Source: Welwitschia mirabilis (Eukaryota; Gnetophyta; Gnetopsida; Welwitschiales). Taken from it: a stretch of DNA of 64,000 bases. Where the stretch lies: positions 26,819,994-26,883,993 of the forward strand of contig JBOZIK010000001.1 in NCBI GenBank assembly GCA_051453625.1, read 5' to 3'. Made by a program: the position numbers and the translations under genes. The notes beneath the pieces were generated by a model. That model was not told where the DNA came from, made no database searches, and saw only the letters and a list, made by a program, of their open reading frames with translations. Shown in pieces: positions 35,590-46,790 of the stretch. The stretch's first letter is position 1. Each line of letters opens with the position of its first letter.

Positions 35590-35985
35590 TGAATGGACTC
35601 TATTGACACAAAAGATGCCAACCATCCAGCACACCGTGGTGGCCTGTTCTGGGATGAGCCCAGTGCTCCGCGGTGGGAATAGCTACCACAGTTTAGCACA
35701 AGAAGTAGTGAGCAACCATCAATTCTCTGGGAGCTCGGTCCTCCGGCAAAGCCCTTTTCTCCACCGTGACGCAGATCATGAAGGTGGTATGCAGGAAAAC
35801 TGAAAGGATGTTTAACATGAAATTAAGTATACTTGAAATCATCGGCAAGATTACAGCTTCCCTGTGTGTCCACACTGCAACCAAAGACTATGCATTTTTC
35901 TTCTCCATCAAGATCAGCCCCATCCAGTAAATCAGCCACTTCCAGTTCAAAAAAATTAAAAAAGCGAAAAAAAAGGAAAAAGGAA
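35590..35985. pseudogene. GC-richer unidentified fragment with A-rich tail
   Basis: Between 35600 and 35930 GC rises to roughly half and CpG is retained (CCGCGG near 35668, GCTCGGTCCTCCGG near 35732), unlike everything around it. It ends in an A-rich tract (35948-35985). Several frames are open. On the plus strand ALFSTVTQIMKVVCRKTE (about 35749-35802) continues to a stop near 35925. On the minus strand LLDGADLDGEEKCIVFG (starting near 35921) continues about 110 codons with one stop. I cannot identify either. Tail plus composition suggest a retroposed transcript fragment or captured gene piece that inserted recently. Strand is uncertain; the tail favours plus. Confidence 0.4.
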
Positions 35986-38269
35986 ATAGGTTTAGGCATT
36001 GGTATCCTCGAGATGGCATGAAACCTTAGGCGATGTAGAGGTTGAATGTAACTGAAAAGAGAGAATAAGCAATGAAAGTGTTGGTAGGATAGCAGTAGTA
36101 ACTAAGAATTTATGAGAGTAAATTAAAAGAAGCATAGTGGAAAGGAGTTTGAGAGAATGATTAAGTGTAGGTGGAATAGTAAAGGGTAATACCAGAGTGG
36201 GGAAAAATAATATGATAAATGCAAAGGAATGGGGGAAACGAGTATGATGTAGGATAAATAAATGGGATAATGAAAACAAGGATACATGAATGGGAATAGT
36301 GGAATAAATGTAAATATGAGGTGGAATGCAAGGTAAAATCATGGTATAAAATTGTCAATTATGTAAATTGCCCCCTTTTTCATGTAAGTTGAATGAAGAA
36401 GAAATTACATTAAAAATATAAGGAACATTTATCTCTTTTGGGTTTTCACTTTTTTAATTTTTTTCTTTTTTATTTTTGTTTTATGATTTTTTAATGCATA
36501 GAGATGTATAGATGCCATAAACATGAGGGACACCCAAATAAGAGAAATCTTAAACATGGAAAGGTGTAGAATTATGGGAAAAATGTCATAAATGAGACAT
36601 AAATGAGACATGAATGATAATGGAAAAGAATGAAAAATACTAAACAAAAAAATGGGATGTATATGTGATATGCTTACCCTAGGGGGATGGTAAACCAAAC
36701 ATCAGTAAGTGAGATGATCATGTGGTAAAATAGTGACTAGCAACTAGAGTAGTATAATAGTTGAAAACCATGGTAAATAGAGGGGTGATCATGACATGAG
36801 GTGAAAGGAATAGGATGAGATAATAATGAGATGATGGAAATGTCTCTAATGTGGTTTGATGTGAATGTGGATTCAAATGCATATAAAATGGGGTAGATGA
36901 TGATGAAGAATCATGATGTATGAATGTAATGGTAAGAAAAAGTCATCACAAGTTGAGAAAGTGACAGAGTTTTGTGGAAAAAAGAAAAATGGGGATGCCA
37001 TGAGTGTGCATAGGTATAAAAGGAGAGATGTTGTCTTGGTGAAGTGAAATGAATAATGAGGAGTGACTAAGAGTACTTGCTAATCATACAAAAATGGGGA
37101 TGTCATGAGTGTGCATAGGTATAAAAGGAGAGATGATGTTTTGGTGAAGTGAAATGAATAATGAGGAGTGACTAAGAGTACTTGCTAATCATACACAAGA
37201 TGGGTGAAGGGGAAATATGACATAAAACAGGAGAGCATGGGTAAAAATGGATGTCATGTCAAATAAGTACAATAAACTTAATAAAATAGGTAGCTATATA
37301 AATGAAAATGGATACCACGATGAGCATGTAGATGTTGAATAGGTGCAAACATGCATCATTTTAGGTTTTTACCTGTTTGCAAATTTTTTTGCTTTTTTCC
37401 CCTTTATTTCTTTCTCTTTCTCTTACAACTATAAATATGATGAACATGGAACTACATAAGTAAAATGGTAGATATAGATAAATGTTGGAAGATGGGATTA
37501 ATGAAATGATAAAAATGAAAATAATGAAAAAATGGGAAAGAATCATGGTGTAGGAGTGGAGATGGTGCTAGATAGTGGATGAAATGAGTTAATCAAGAAT
37601 GAAAATGTAGCACAAGTACTATATAAAGAGAAAAGAATAGGACACTAAATGAATGAAGGGTAAAGAATGGTAAATTAAAATACATATTAAATACATAGGA
37701 AAAATACTAATGCTAAATGAAATAATGAACATAGGATACTAGTAGGTAGAATATCAAAACCAATGTATATGCATGAACCATGATAAAAGTTTAATGTCAA
37801 CATCATCCTTCTTAATAAGTGAAGGCTCATCTCATAGGAGATTGACAACAATAAAGATAAGGTCGCAAATAATGGAATGATCCTTACCATGTAAATGTAA
37901 TATACATGTATCTTTGCCTCAACCAACTATTTGGTGGCATGTATCCACTAAATAATCTTATGCATCTCATTAGCCATGGCCCAAAGAATGTAAACAGGAA
38001 CATAAAATCTACATGATGTAATGTGTAAATCATGCTATTATATGCAAAAAGTGATTGAGTATCTGCATGAGAAATTTATTATGAGAATAGTAAATGCATG
38101 TGGTAAAACAATAAAATTGCAAAAATGCCATAAAGAAAAGAATTATTTCAAGTTTTCATGATGGTAAATATGTACATGCATGCAATAAATAGTAAAAGAT
38201 GAAAAATGATAACTAAATAGTGGAAGATGGTATAAGCATAATGGTGTTTAAGATTTTAATGATAGTAAG
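35986..38269. other. Purine-biased anonymous DNA
   Basis: The plus strand is rich in GGAATG/GATGA/AATGAAATG-type words for about 2 kb. Minus-strand frames look His/Ile/Pro/Ser-rich as a consequence and are not recognisable proteins. This lies downstream of the minus-strand gypsy integrase remnant, so it may include that element's 3' region, but no LTR or polypurine boundary was found. Confidence 0.45.
36985..37194. repeat. Two-copy tandem duplication, 105-bp period
   Basis: 36985-37089 and 37090-37194 are nearly identical, with three or four substitutions including GATGCC/GATGTC and GTTGTCTT/GATGTTTT. Each copy contains GGTATAAAAGG, which resembles a TATA box. Low divergence points to a fairly recent duplication. 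Confidence 0.9.
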
Positions 38270-39210
38270 GTCAAACATAAAAAGTGCTAATGGGTTGTTT
38301 ATCCTTTATGTTATTTAGGCGTTTTAGTCTATATGTCCCTTGTCAAAACTTCTATGAGATAATAAACGATCCTAACTATTTTAATGAAAACTTAAATGTC
38401 TTCTTAGTGAGATTAACCTTTAAGATAAAATCATCCATATTGTAACTTCTGGAATTTATGTGTTTATTATAAGTATCATTGATCCTTTTTTAATAAATCT
38501 AGGCATGTTAAAATTCTTTTGTTCTTTTATCATCTGTGATTTCTAATTATATAATATGGATTTCCTTTTTAGTATTAGTAAGTTATAGATCTCATATTAA
38601 GGTTTTCAATGTTGGGAACTATTGTGTTAGTAAAATTACTTCACTTCCATAAAATAGTTGAAAGGGATTGTTCTAGTGGGAATTTTATTAGAGTGCAGTA
38701 AGCCCATGGTGTAAGGGGTAGATTTTTATGCTAGAATTTAGGGTTATATTAGAATAGCTTCTTTAGGTGATTGATGATTACTTTAGTCATTTATTTAGAT
38801 TGATCATTTGCTTAGGATTATAGTCGGCTAGAAAATGGATGTTTATTCCCAAATTTGTTTTAAACTTTTGTTAACTCAATTTATTTAAATTGGGAACAAT
38901 CGTCAACAACAATTACATAGTATATGCAACATCTCATAATGATATTGTTTAGTATGAAATTTTAAATGTTTTTGTGATAATTTATCATAAAGGCATTCCT
39001 TTTATCTATTTTGGAAAATATTTAGTTACTATAGGAGTATAAGCATGTTGTTTAAATCATGTATGAGTGCTAAGGTTAATTGAATCCATATCCATTTACT
39101 CAATACTTAGATTGGACTAGTGGAAAATAAATCATTGGAGGTTGACATATTTAAGATGAAAATATATAATAAGTATTATAGGTTCTTACAAAAATGAAAC
39201 AATCATCACT
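38270..39210 (-). pseudogene. Ty3/gypsy integrase C-terminal remnant, probably Tat-like
   Basis: The minus strand, heavily broken, reads as a non-Athila gypsy integrase. A W..G-type block near 39090 corresponds to the first catalytic region. ILSEIVDDCSQFKQ near 38910 follows (a remnant of '...LSDNGT.F'-like or later helix), then PWAYCTLIKF near 38730 ('LWAYRT..KT'). LGSFII followed by GTYRLKRLNNIKDKQPIS near 38310-38380 matches 'W.GPY.V...F..GAY.L......-PIN' at the C-terminus. The closing 'PI(N/S)..Y...YY' style suggests the Tat lineage. No RT, gag or LTR of this element was found, so it is a fragment. Confidence 0.6.
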
Positions 39211-40760
39211 TATTATTTTCCTAGAGTAACTAGACCTTAAGATGTGGATTAAAAGTGATTATCGATGCAGAATCTCTTCCTCAGGCTTAGAAGAAATAAC
39301 AATGTTTACCTTCTAGGGTAAGATGCTAAAGTTGTTTTAGAAAGCAGCTAGAAATTAAGTATCCATAAATAATTTCCCTCAAGGTACAACATAACTAAAT
39401 AATAGGGTTAGAGCAATTGATGAGGCCTAACATGTGGATTTTCATGGAGAAAAGTTAAATGAAGTAAAGAAAACAGAAAAAAAAGGGGAAAAAAGGAAAA
39501 AAGATGGATAAGAATAGAAGAAAGAGAGAATTTCCTTACGAAAGATTGTATTCTTTTAGTTGATTCAAGGTTTTCCTACACTAGGGAAAGGTGGAGCAGG
39601 TCTTAGCTATGGGATTAGAGGCTTCTAATAGGTCTCCTCCTTAAACTAAATGGATGAGATAGTATGAGTTTGAATAAGAACAATGAATGCATCTAAAGGA
39701 TGATATTTTTTTGAGGGATCTAAGATATTGATTCTCTTTACGAAAAGAGGTTTTCTAAAGTTTAGGTTCTTTATTTACTATCTTTGAGTTACTTAATGAA
39801 TACAAGTCTTAAGATGTGAAGAAAAGAATATGTTTGTTACATAAATCAATCAAAACTTACTATCTCTCCCTATCTCATCTCATTTGGGAGATGGTTATAT
39901 AGTCTTTTCATTCTAAGGGAGGAGGAGGAGGAGCTATGACATTACACTAAGAAACAAAAAATTAAACAATAAATAGCTGGGCGAAATACATGTAGAGAAG
40001 GAGATCATAAGATATATATTTTAGTATCTTCTAGTATCTTTTGATGTCTTCTATTAATAGAGAAAATACATTTCCTTGTTGATCTAGAATTTGAACTATG
40101 TTGAAGTGGAGATTGGTCATCTATGAAGCAGATGAAAGAGATGCAACCAGTTCATGAAGAGATCATCAGGCTAAAGGAGGCATTAAGAAATGAAAGAGAA
40201 TGTAGAAAGGATCCCCCAAGATGTAGGAATCTAGAAGTAAGAGAGAAAGGGAGAGATTACCCTTTTGCACTAGGAGTAGAGAAGAGGGAGTGATATGAGA
40301 AAAATGAAAGGGAGTGAAATGATGATGGCCCATATAGGTCTTCTTGGTTTAGCTTTAGATTAGTAGTAACTTTAGCAAAATAACATGGAGGACTGGTTGT
40401 TATGATACTTGACATGATTGTCAACATAATTGTACTTATCAATAGGATGTAATCATTGACTGAATCAAGGTCATCAACATGACAGTAGATCACATGACTA
40501 CAATTATCAACATGATCTCTAATTATGCTAAGAAGGATCATTATACCAAAACAATGGTCCCTTTCTTAGGCATCAAGCTAGTACTTACCCCATGATGTAA
40601 TGTCGTGGGTAGGCTCAGTTAACTCTAGTACATCCTAAGAGTTTAATAAAACCTTAAGATTCTTTTAAACTCCAATTGGATAAATCATAGCTTATAGGAT
40701 CTCAAAGATGGAAGAAAGAAGATAGATGGATATGTAAAGATGATAAAGGATTAAGTATAG
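39211..40760. other. Anonymous DNA left of the LTR array
   Basis: No coding similarity recognised. Purine tracts occur at 39470-39535. The part nearest 39211 could be further upstream pol of the gypsy remnant but carries no readable motif. Confidence 0.45.
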
Positions 40761-40805
40761 TGTTTGCATGCCAAATTAACATATTAAGAAAGTATAATTA
40801 ATCAT
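40761..40805 (+). repeat. LTR1 of the non-autonomous array, first 45 bp
   Basis: TGTTTGCATGCCAAATTAAC matches the starts of LTR2 (57040) and LTR3 (61190), and the match runs to the Athila insertion point. The rest of LTR1 resumes after the insertion at 53020. The five bases before it, TATAG, would be the array's left target site, but the right end is lost so this cannot be checked. Confidence 0.85.
40801..40805. repeat. Athila target-site duplication, left copy (ATCAT)
   Basis: ATCAT directly precedes the 5' LTR and recurs at 53020-53024 directly after the 3' LTR. Joining the flanks at ATCAT restores the continuous sequence seen uninterrupted in LTR2 and LTR3 (TATAATTGATTAATTTAGC). Confidence 0.92.
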
Positions 40806-41316
40806 TATTGCACTTCCAACTTACGTGTATTTGATAGGGTATTTTGAGTTGTTTTGCAAGAAAATTGATAGATAAATGCTTAGTTCTCATGATAATGGAG
40901 AACCAAGATGAAAAGAATCGAAATACACGATTTGCAGATAAATTACATGCATTCTGTGCAAATATGAATAAATTGTATTTTGGATGATAATTTCCTACAA
41001 ACAACAAAGCAGTTAGACTAATTGAAGATCCATTAAAAACCATTGTCCACCACATCATCTGTATGTCAGTACAAATGACTGAGATGACTGGTCGATGATA
41101 GGTTTCATAGGTAGTCAGATTGGAAACAGACAAGGATCTAACTATTAGTCGGCATCGGCTCCTATATCATTTGGACAACCATACAAATGACACTATTTTC
41201 TGATACTTGCACCAAATGTTCACCTAAGCTGTCGCCACTTAATTACCACTTCTCTTTGCATGGTGGTTAGGATTTTTCCTATTCTTTTCAATCAGTTTCA
41301 CTTCTTGTTTTGGGTC

Positions 41317-41326
41317 TATAAATAAA
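41317..41326 (+). promoter_or_regulatory. TATA box of the Athila 5' LTR
   Basis: TATAAATAAA in the context GGTC-TATAAATAAA-GGTCT, conserved in all LTRs of the family. It would have driven the genomic RNA of the element. Confidence 0.75.
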
Positions 41327-41333
41327 GGTCTTC

Positions 41334-41541
41334 CCCTCGATTCCTAATCATCTTTGACAGTACCTGACATTCTCGTGACAGGAGATCNNNNNNNNNNNNN
41401 NNNNNNNNNNNNNNNNNNNNNNNNNNNNNNNNNNNNNNNNNNNNNNNNNNNNNNNNNNNNNNNNNNNNNNNNNNNNNNNNNNNNNNNCCTCGATTCCTAA
41501 TCATCTTTGACAGTACCTGACATACTCATGATAGGAGATCG
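41334..41541. other. Gap inside the 5' LTR with duplicated flanks
   Basis: The segment beginning CCTCGATTCCTAATCATC occurs just before the gap (from 41335) and again just after it (from 41488). The 3' LTR has it once (from 52449), with nothing missing between its neighbours. The gap is therefore a scaffolding artefact rather than lost sequence. Confidence 0.85.
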
Positions 41542-42037
41542 AAGGATCGGAGAACCATTTTATAATTTTAGAGAGATCCTTGGTGTTGAATGGCATTTTC
41601 TCCATTGAGAAGCGACTACTTTGGAATACAGATGTAGTGTACATTTTTAATATAAAATATTTTCTTTTTTGTTCAATGCCTGAATGATCTTCTCCCTCAT
41701 ACTTTATGTTATTTGAGATTTGATGAAAAGCTTCTTTTATAATATAGATTATGAGGGCAACCTTTCTTAAGGTTATGCTTAGTTAGTTTAGATGCGTTGC
41801 TATCTTGCACAACTATGTTTTATTTCATTTCCATACATTGCAAATTATTTCTGTAGGTTAGGGTTACCATATTTTTATCTTGAAAGCAACTCTTTTATTT
41901 CATATTTTGGCTTACAACAGATTATGACATTCGAGTCACTCCCATCTATATTAGTGTGCTATGTTTGTGCATATTATTTGTAGTTAACAGAATTCTAATC
42001 AGGATGTAAACATTGCATAAATATACACAATAACATC

Positions 42038-42056
42038 TTGATGCCATTACCGGGGA
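42038..42056 (+). promoter_or_regulatory. Primer-binding site, Asp tRNA (decayed)
   Basis: TTGATGCCATTACCGGGGA lies two bases after the 5' LTR. The Athila lineage uses TGGCGCCGTTGCCGGGGA, complementary to the 3' end of tRNA-Asp. Differences are G->A or C->T at CpG or other methylatable sites. Confidence 0.82.
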
Positions 42057-42383
42057 AGGATGCTTGAAGTTCAAAAGTAGTTATTGCTTTGGTAAATATT
42101 CTGGATGTTTACTACAAGAGCAGTGTAACAGTACCTGCTGTAAGTTTTTTGTTTTAGTTTTTTTTCTACTAATTTTATAGAATTAGTATCATCGCCCCCT
42201 CTATCATCCAGATGGCAAAGTGGATGACAGTCTATTTTCTTAACCTTTCTGTGAAAAAAAAATCCAGTTTTTGTTTCTATTTTCTACTTTTCTTTTTCTT
42301 GTGATTTCTGTGTTTCTATTATCCAGGTTATCATTTGGACAATGTACAAGATGGCACTTTTACTGATTCAAGACAAAGTATGA

Positions 42384-44272
42384 ATGGTTAAGCCTACAAA
42401 AAAGGAAAAATACCAGAGAGAGCGACTATTGATTACTACAAACATTAGAAAAGGTTTGACAAACCTTGAAGTAGAAACAAATCAAAATAGTGAAGGTACA
42501 CAAGATTTTAAAATTCCTACAATTTCCACTTTTAATTCTGCAGAGTTTGATTTTACTACCATATCAACCTCAGAATAAAAACTTAAACAACCTATCTCTC
42601 CAAATCCACCCCTTGTCATTAGAACCCTTACTCCCACTTCTTCTTAACCTAATACTCATGCTACCTTAAGAGATCTTATAGCAAACAAAAAATATGAAAT
42701 CCAAATTCCTTTTGACTTACCTTCTGATGATGATGTAGAACTTCAAAACTTGAATGCTTATCCTACCTTTAGTAAAGATCCTAATGAAGACCCTTTACAA
42801 CACATCGCTGAAACTAAACAACTTATCCTTACTTCTGAAAATGGTAAAAAATGAATAAGTGATAGAACCTACATGCTTACCTTTCCCATCATCTTGAGAC
42901 GTAAAGAAAAACTTTGGCTTAGAACGATTCCCCATAAGAGCCTTAAATCTTGGAGTCAAGTTCAAAAAGCCTTTATAAAGAGATTCATGAATGAAACCAC
43001 CATCTAAAAGTGTAAGAAAGAAGTCACAAACTTCCAACAATTACCTAATGAGGACTATGACTCCACTTATAAATGATTCTTTATTGCTTTACATTCAAAC
43101 CTCATAGATGCCTTTTCAAAGGTAGAGTTAATTGACTATTTTTATAGTAGGTTGAATATTCATATTAAGTAACTCATAGATTTTTCTTATGGAGGTAACC
43201 TATTAAACCAAACCTTAAAAGATGCTTGAAAGGTGTTGGAAGATTTAGTAGAAGTAAGTTAAAATTAGCCTAAACCCTTCTTTAGAGAAAACCAAATAGT
43301 AAGCCAAATTATTAAGGGCCTAAAAAAAGTCAAACATGAGAAGAATGAAATCAAAATAGAAAATGAACCAATTAGCATCATTAAGAACTTTACTTCTACC
43401 TTCGAAAAATACACCCAAATGATCCTTGATGCTAAAATGGTAACCAAGAAGGATGAAGTTATTGTTCTAACATGTGATTTGTGTGAAGATAGTTACCATG
43501 TCACAAAATATTTCCCTTTACTTCCTACTTACAAAGAGAGAATCTATGAGGAAGTTTGTGCTTTTAACCAAAGACCTTTCAACTACATGCAAATCACAAT
43601 ATATATGAACATCCAAACTTTCAATCCAACCATCCAGATAACTTGGCAAGCCCTTCAAACTCCCAAAACTATAGTGATACTCTTAAGAATTCTATTGAGG
43701 AGTTAAAAATAACTTAAGAGAAGACAAATGCAAACATAAACAATCTTATAAGTATTTTACAATAAACCATGCTTGCCAATCAAATACCATAAGAAATACT
43801 TACCACTCAACCTTTACCAAATCCTAATGAAGTACTAAACGATTATAAGGTGGTGACAAGTAGTGGAAACATAACTCTCCCTAACCATGAGGATTCAGCA
43901 TCCTAAAGTAATAAAAATGATGAGGGAGAGGACCTAGAAATCCTAGAAAACCATTCCTTCCCTTTCTTACTTACCAATAAAAAGAAAGATCCTTAACAAA
44001 AGAAATCCACTACCTCATGTCTTGATATGCTTAACAAAAATCCCAGTTTTATTGATTATTTGAAAGCTTTAATGTAAAATGTGAGCATCAAATTATCTTT
44101 TTAGAAACTTTTGCAAGAGAATCTGAAATACTCTAAGCTATGAAAATACCTAATAAAAAGGAAAAAGAAAAGAACCATATCTAGTAAAGTCTTCTTAGCT
44201 CAATCCATTAGCAACTTAGTTTACAAAAAGTGTCCAAAGTTTAAAGATTCGGGGGCAGCAACCATTAGTGTC
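42384..44272 (+). pseudogene. Athila gag, first copy (through start of protease)
   Basis: The ATG at 42384 opens MVKPTKKEKYQRERL, about 330 bases after the primer site. Stop-interrupted frames then give the retrotransposon gag domain: LRRKEKLWLRTIP near 42895 ('L.G.A..WL.SLP'), KSWSQVQKAFIKRF near 42945, and LIDFSYGGNLLNQT near 43175 ('LID...GG.L..KT'). A zinc knuckle follows at 43473 (CDLCEDSYHVTKYF), with the last Cys replaced. The copy runs on through KKCPKFKDSGAATISV-type sequence at the start of protease and stops at a gap. Gag would form the particle; this copy cannot be translated through. Confidence 0.85.
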
Positions 44273-44372
44273 NNNNNNNNNNNNNNNNNNNNNNNNNNNN
44301 NNNNNNNNNNNNNNNNNNNNNNNNNNNNNNNNNNNNNNNNNNNNNNNNNNNNNNNNNNNNNNNNNNNNNNNN

Positions 44373-45595
44373 ACAATTACCTAATGAAGACTATGCCTTT
44401 GCTTATGATTGATTCTTTGGTGCTTTACATTCAAACCCCGTAGATGCCTTTTCAGAGATAGAGTTAATTGACTATATTTATAGTGGGTTTAATAGTCATA
44501 CCAAGAAACTCGTAGATTTTTCTTATGGAGGTAACCTATTAAACCAAACCTTAGAAGATGCTTGGAAGATGTTGGAAGATTTAGTGGAAGTAAGTCAAAG
44601 TTGGCCTAAACCCTCCTTTAGAGAAAACTAAACAGTAGGCCAAATTATTAAGGATCTAAAAGAAGTTAAACATGAGAAGAATAAGACCAAAATAGAGAAT
44701 GAACCAACTAGCATCATTAAGGATTCCATTTCTACCTTAGAGAAATACACCCAAATGATCCTTAATGCTAAAGTAGCAACCAAGAAGGGTAAAGTTATTG
44801 TTCCAACATGTAATTTATGTGAAGATAGTTACTACATTACAAAAGATTGCCCTTTACTTCCTACTTACAAAGAGAGAATCTATGAGGAAGCTTGTGCCTT
44901 TAACCAAAAAATTTCCAACTACATGCAAAACCACAACTAAAGATAAGTCCAAAGTCACAATTTTCAAAATAGGATGAGTGAGCTATCAAATTCTAGAAAT
45001 TTCTAAATACATTATCCTAACTTCCAGCCTTTCAGAAATAGATTTGAACATTTAAACTTTTAATCTAATCATCCAAATAACTTGGTAAGCCCTTCAAACT
45101 CCAAAAACTATAGTGATCCTCTTAGGACTTCCATTGAGGAATTGAGAAAAACTCAAGAGAAAACAAGCACAAACATAGAAAATCTTGTAAGTCTTTTACA
45201 ATAAACCATGCTTATCAATCAAAGACCACAAGGGACCCTTGCCACTCAACCTTTACCGAACCTTAATAAAGTAAGAAAGGATTATAAGGTGATGCCTAAG
45301 AGTGGAAATGGCATAACCCATAAGGTTTCAACTTCTCACAATGACAAAAATGATGAGGAAGAGGACATAGAAATCTTAGAAAATCATTCCTTCCCTTCCT
45401 CATTTAGCAACAAAAAGAAAGATCCTTCATAAAAGAAACCCGCTACCCCATGGCTTGATAGGCTTAACACAAACCCCATTTTTGATGATCATTTGAAAGC
45501 CTTAATGCAAAATGTGAGCATCAAATTACCTTTATAGAAACTTTTGCAAGAGAATTCCAAATATTTTAAGCTATGAAAATACCTAATAAGAAGGA
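44373..45595 (+). pseudogene. Athila gag, second copy after the gap
   Basis: Sequence from 44373 repeats 43036 onwards at about 88-90% identity (hand comparison), starting mid-gag (QLPNEDYAF). It holds the LVDFSYGGNLLNQT and LEDAWKMLEDLVEVS blocks, a zinc knuckle at 44809 (CNLCEDSYYITKDC, His replaced by Tyr) and the QRPQGTLA linker at 45220, a hallmark of Athila Gag C-termini. It also has about 100 bp near 44940-45040 that the first copy lacks. Continuous with the protease below, so it belongs to the pol on the right. Either gag is partly duplicated or two paralogues were joined at the gap. Confidence 0.82.
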
Positions 45596-46140
45596 AACAA
45601 AAACAAACCATTCCTAGTAAAGTCTTTCTAGCTCAATCCATTAGCAACTTAGTTTACAAAAAGTGTCCAAAGTTTAAAGATCCAGAGGCAATAACTGTTA
45701 GTATCACTTTAGAGGGAAACTGTAGAATTAAAAAAGCCTTGATAGACATAGGAGCTAGTGTTAATATTATTCCCTTGTACATTTGTCAATGTTTTGGGTT
45801 GGAAGAAAAAGTAGAGCCTACATGTATTGTATTTGAGTTAGCCGATACATCTGTGAAGAGACCTTTAGGTGTGATCAAGGACTTGGTCATTCAAATAGAG
45901 AAAGCTTTCTACCCAATTAATGTAGTTGTTTTAGAAGTTAAGCATCATGGTGGATATCCCCTAATTCTAGATAGAGCCTTCTATGAAATAGCCCATTACA
46001 TAATAGACACAAGAACCGGATTGATAAAGTGCCATTTTGGAAACAAACAATTTTCCATAAGAGTGTTTGATGCAGCTAAAAAAGATTTAGGTAACGATTT
46101 AGGTTTGGAGGAAGAAATAAAACCAAACCTATTTTTATAG
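45596..46140 (+). pseudogene. Athila protease (retropepsin), open frame
   Basis: An uninterrupted frame of about 180 codons. FLAQSISNLVYKKCPKFKD is followed by the active-site strand ALIDIGASVNIIPL near 45733-45775 (Athila 'ALLDLGASVNLMPL', catalytic Asp kept, D-I-G for D-L/T-G). FELADTSVKRPLGVIKD near 45835 and YPLILDRAF near 45955 (for 'PLILGRPFL', Gly replaced by Asp) complete the fold, with a stop at 46138-46140. Retropepsin cleaves Gag-Pol. It is the best-preserved coding block of the element but lacks its own start codon and follows a broken gag, so I class it as part of a pseudogene. Confidence 0.88.
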
Positions 46141-46790
46141 CACCATTCACTTAAGGAGAGATGGTCCATGTTTCATGAGCTAATCTTGTTTGATAATTAA
46201 ATGAAAGTAGACTACCTTTATGTGCTTAATGAATAACTTGATTTTAACCATCTCCCAACTAAGCTTTTTAATCTGAGGAGGAGTAAGTATGAGTCTGTAA
46301 ACTGTTCTGAAGTCTAAGAAACTAAAAACCCTGAGAATTCTTATTGTGAGGTCAATCTTCCAGTAATGATGTCTGGACAACAGTCTGAGACGATAATCAA
46401 CTTTTTTGAGGATTTTCCAGAAACTAGAAGTCTGAACCTTAACCTGAACTTAAAACCTTTAGACAATGGACTAAAATACATTTTTCTGAATAGAGATCTG
46501 AATAAAACTTTGATTATCAACAAAAATCTCTTACCTTAATAAGAATCTGATCTTATTTCTTTTTTATAATCAAAGGTTCATGCGTTTGCTTTGTCCCATA
46601 ATGATCTATCAGCCATTCCCACTTCCATTATGCAATACAAGATCTACCTCAAAGAAAATGCTAAACCTGTGAGGTAACCCCAACATAGACTAAATCCAGT
46701 CCTAAAGCAAATTTAAAAAATGAAATCATAAAACTTATGGATTCTGGAATCATTTACTCCATTACTGATAGTGAGTGGGTTAGCCCCTTA
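46141..46790 (+). other. Athila protease-RT linker and RT N-terminus, decayed
   Basis: Poorly conserved between elements. Readable traces on the plus strand include CSEV and ENSYCEVNLPV near 46310-46350. From about 46560, HAFALSHNDLSAIP corresponds roughly to '..AWS..D..GI.P..CTHKI' in other gypsy RTs. Many stops. Confidence 0.5.

Larger units (their letters stand above)
40806..42035 (+). repeat. Athila-type 5' LTR
   Basis: Aligned with the 3' LTR end to end. The start reads TATTG instead of TGTTG (G->A), the end ...ACACAATAACA. The 100-N gap at 41388-41487 and a repeated 40-50 bp flank inflate the length; without them it is about 1.08 kb, close to the 1100 bp of the 3' LTR. Confidence 0.92.

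Noticed and set aside
36429-37546. His/Ile/Ser-rich minus-strand ORFs
   Set aside because: They reflect the purine bias of the plus strand and have no conserved motif.
45739-46140. Protease as a separate gene starting at 45739
   Set aside because: The codon there is TTG and the same frame is open well upstream; the domain is part of Gag-Pol.
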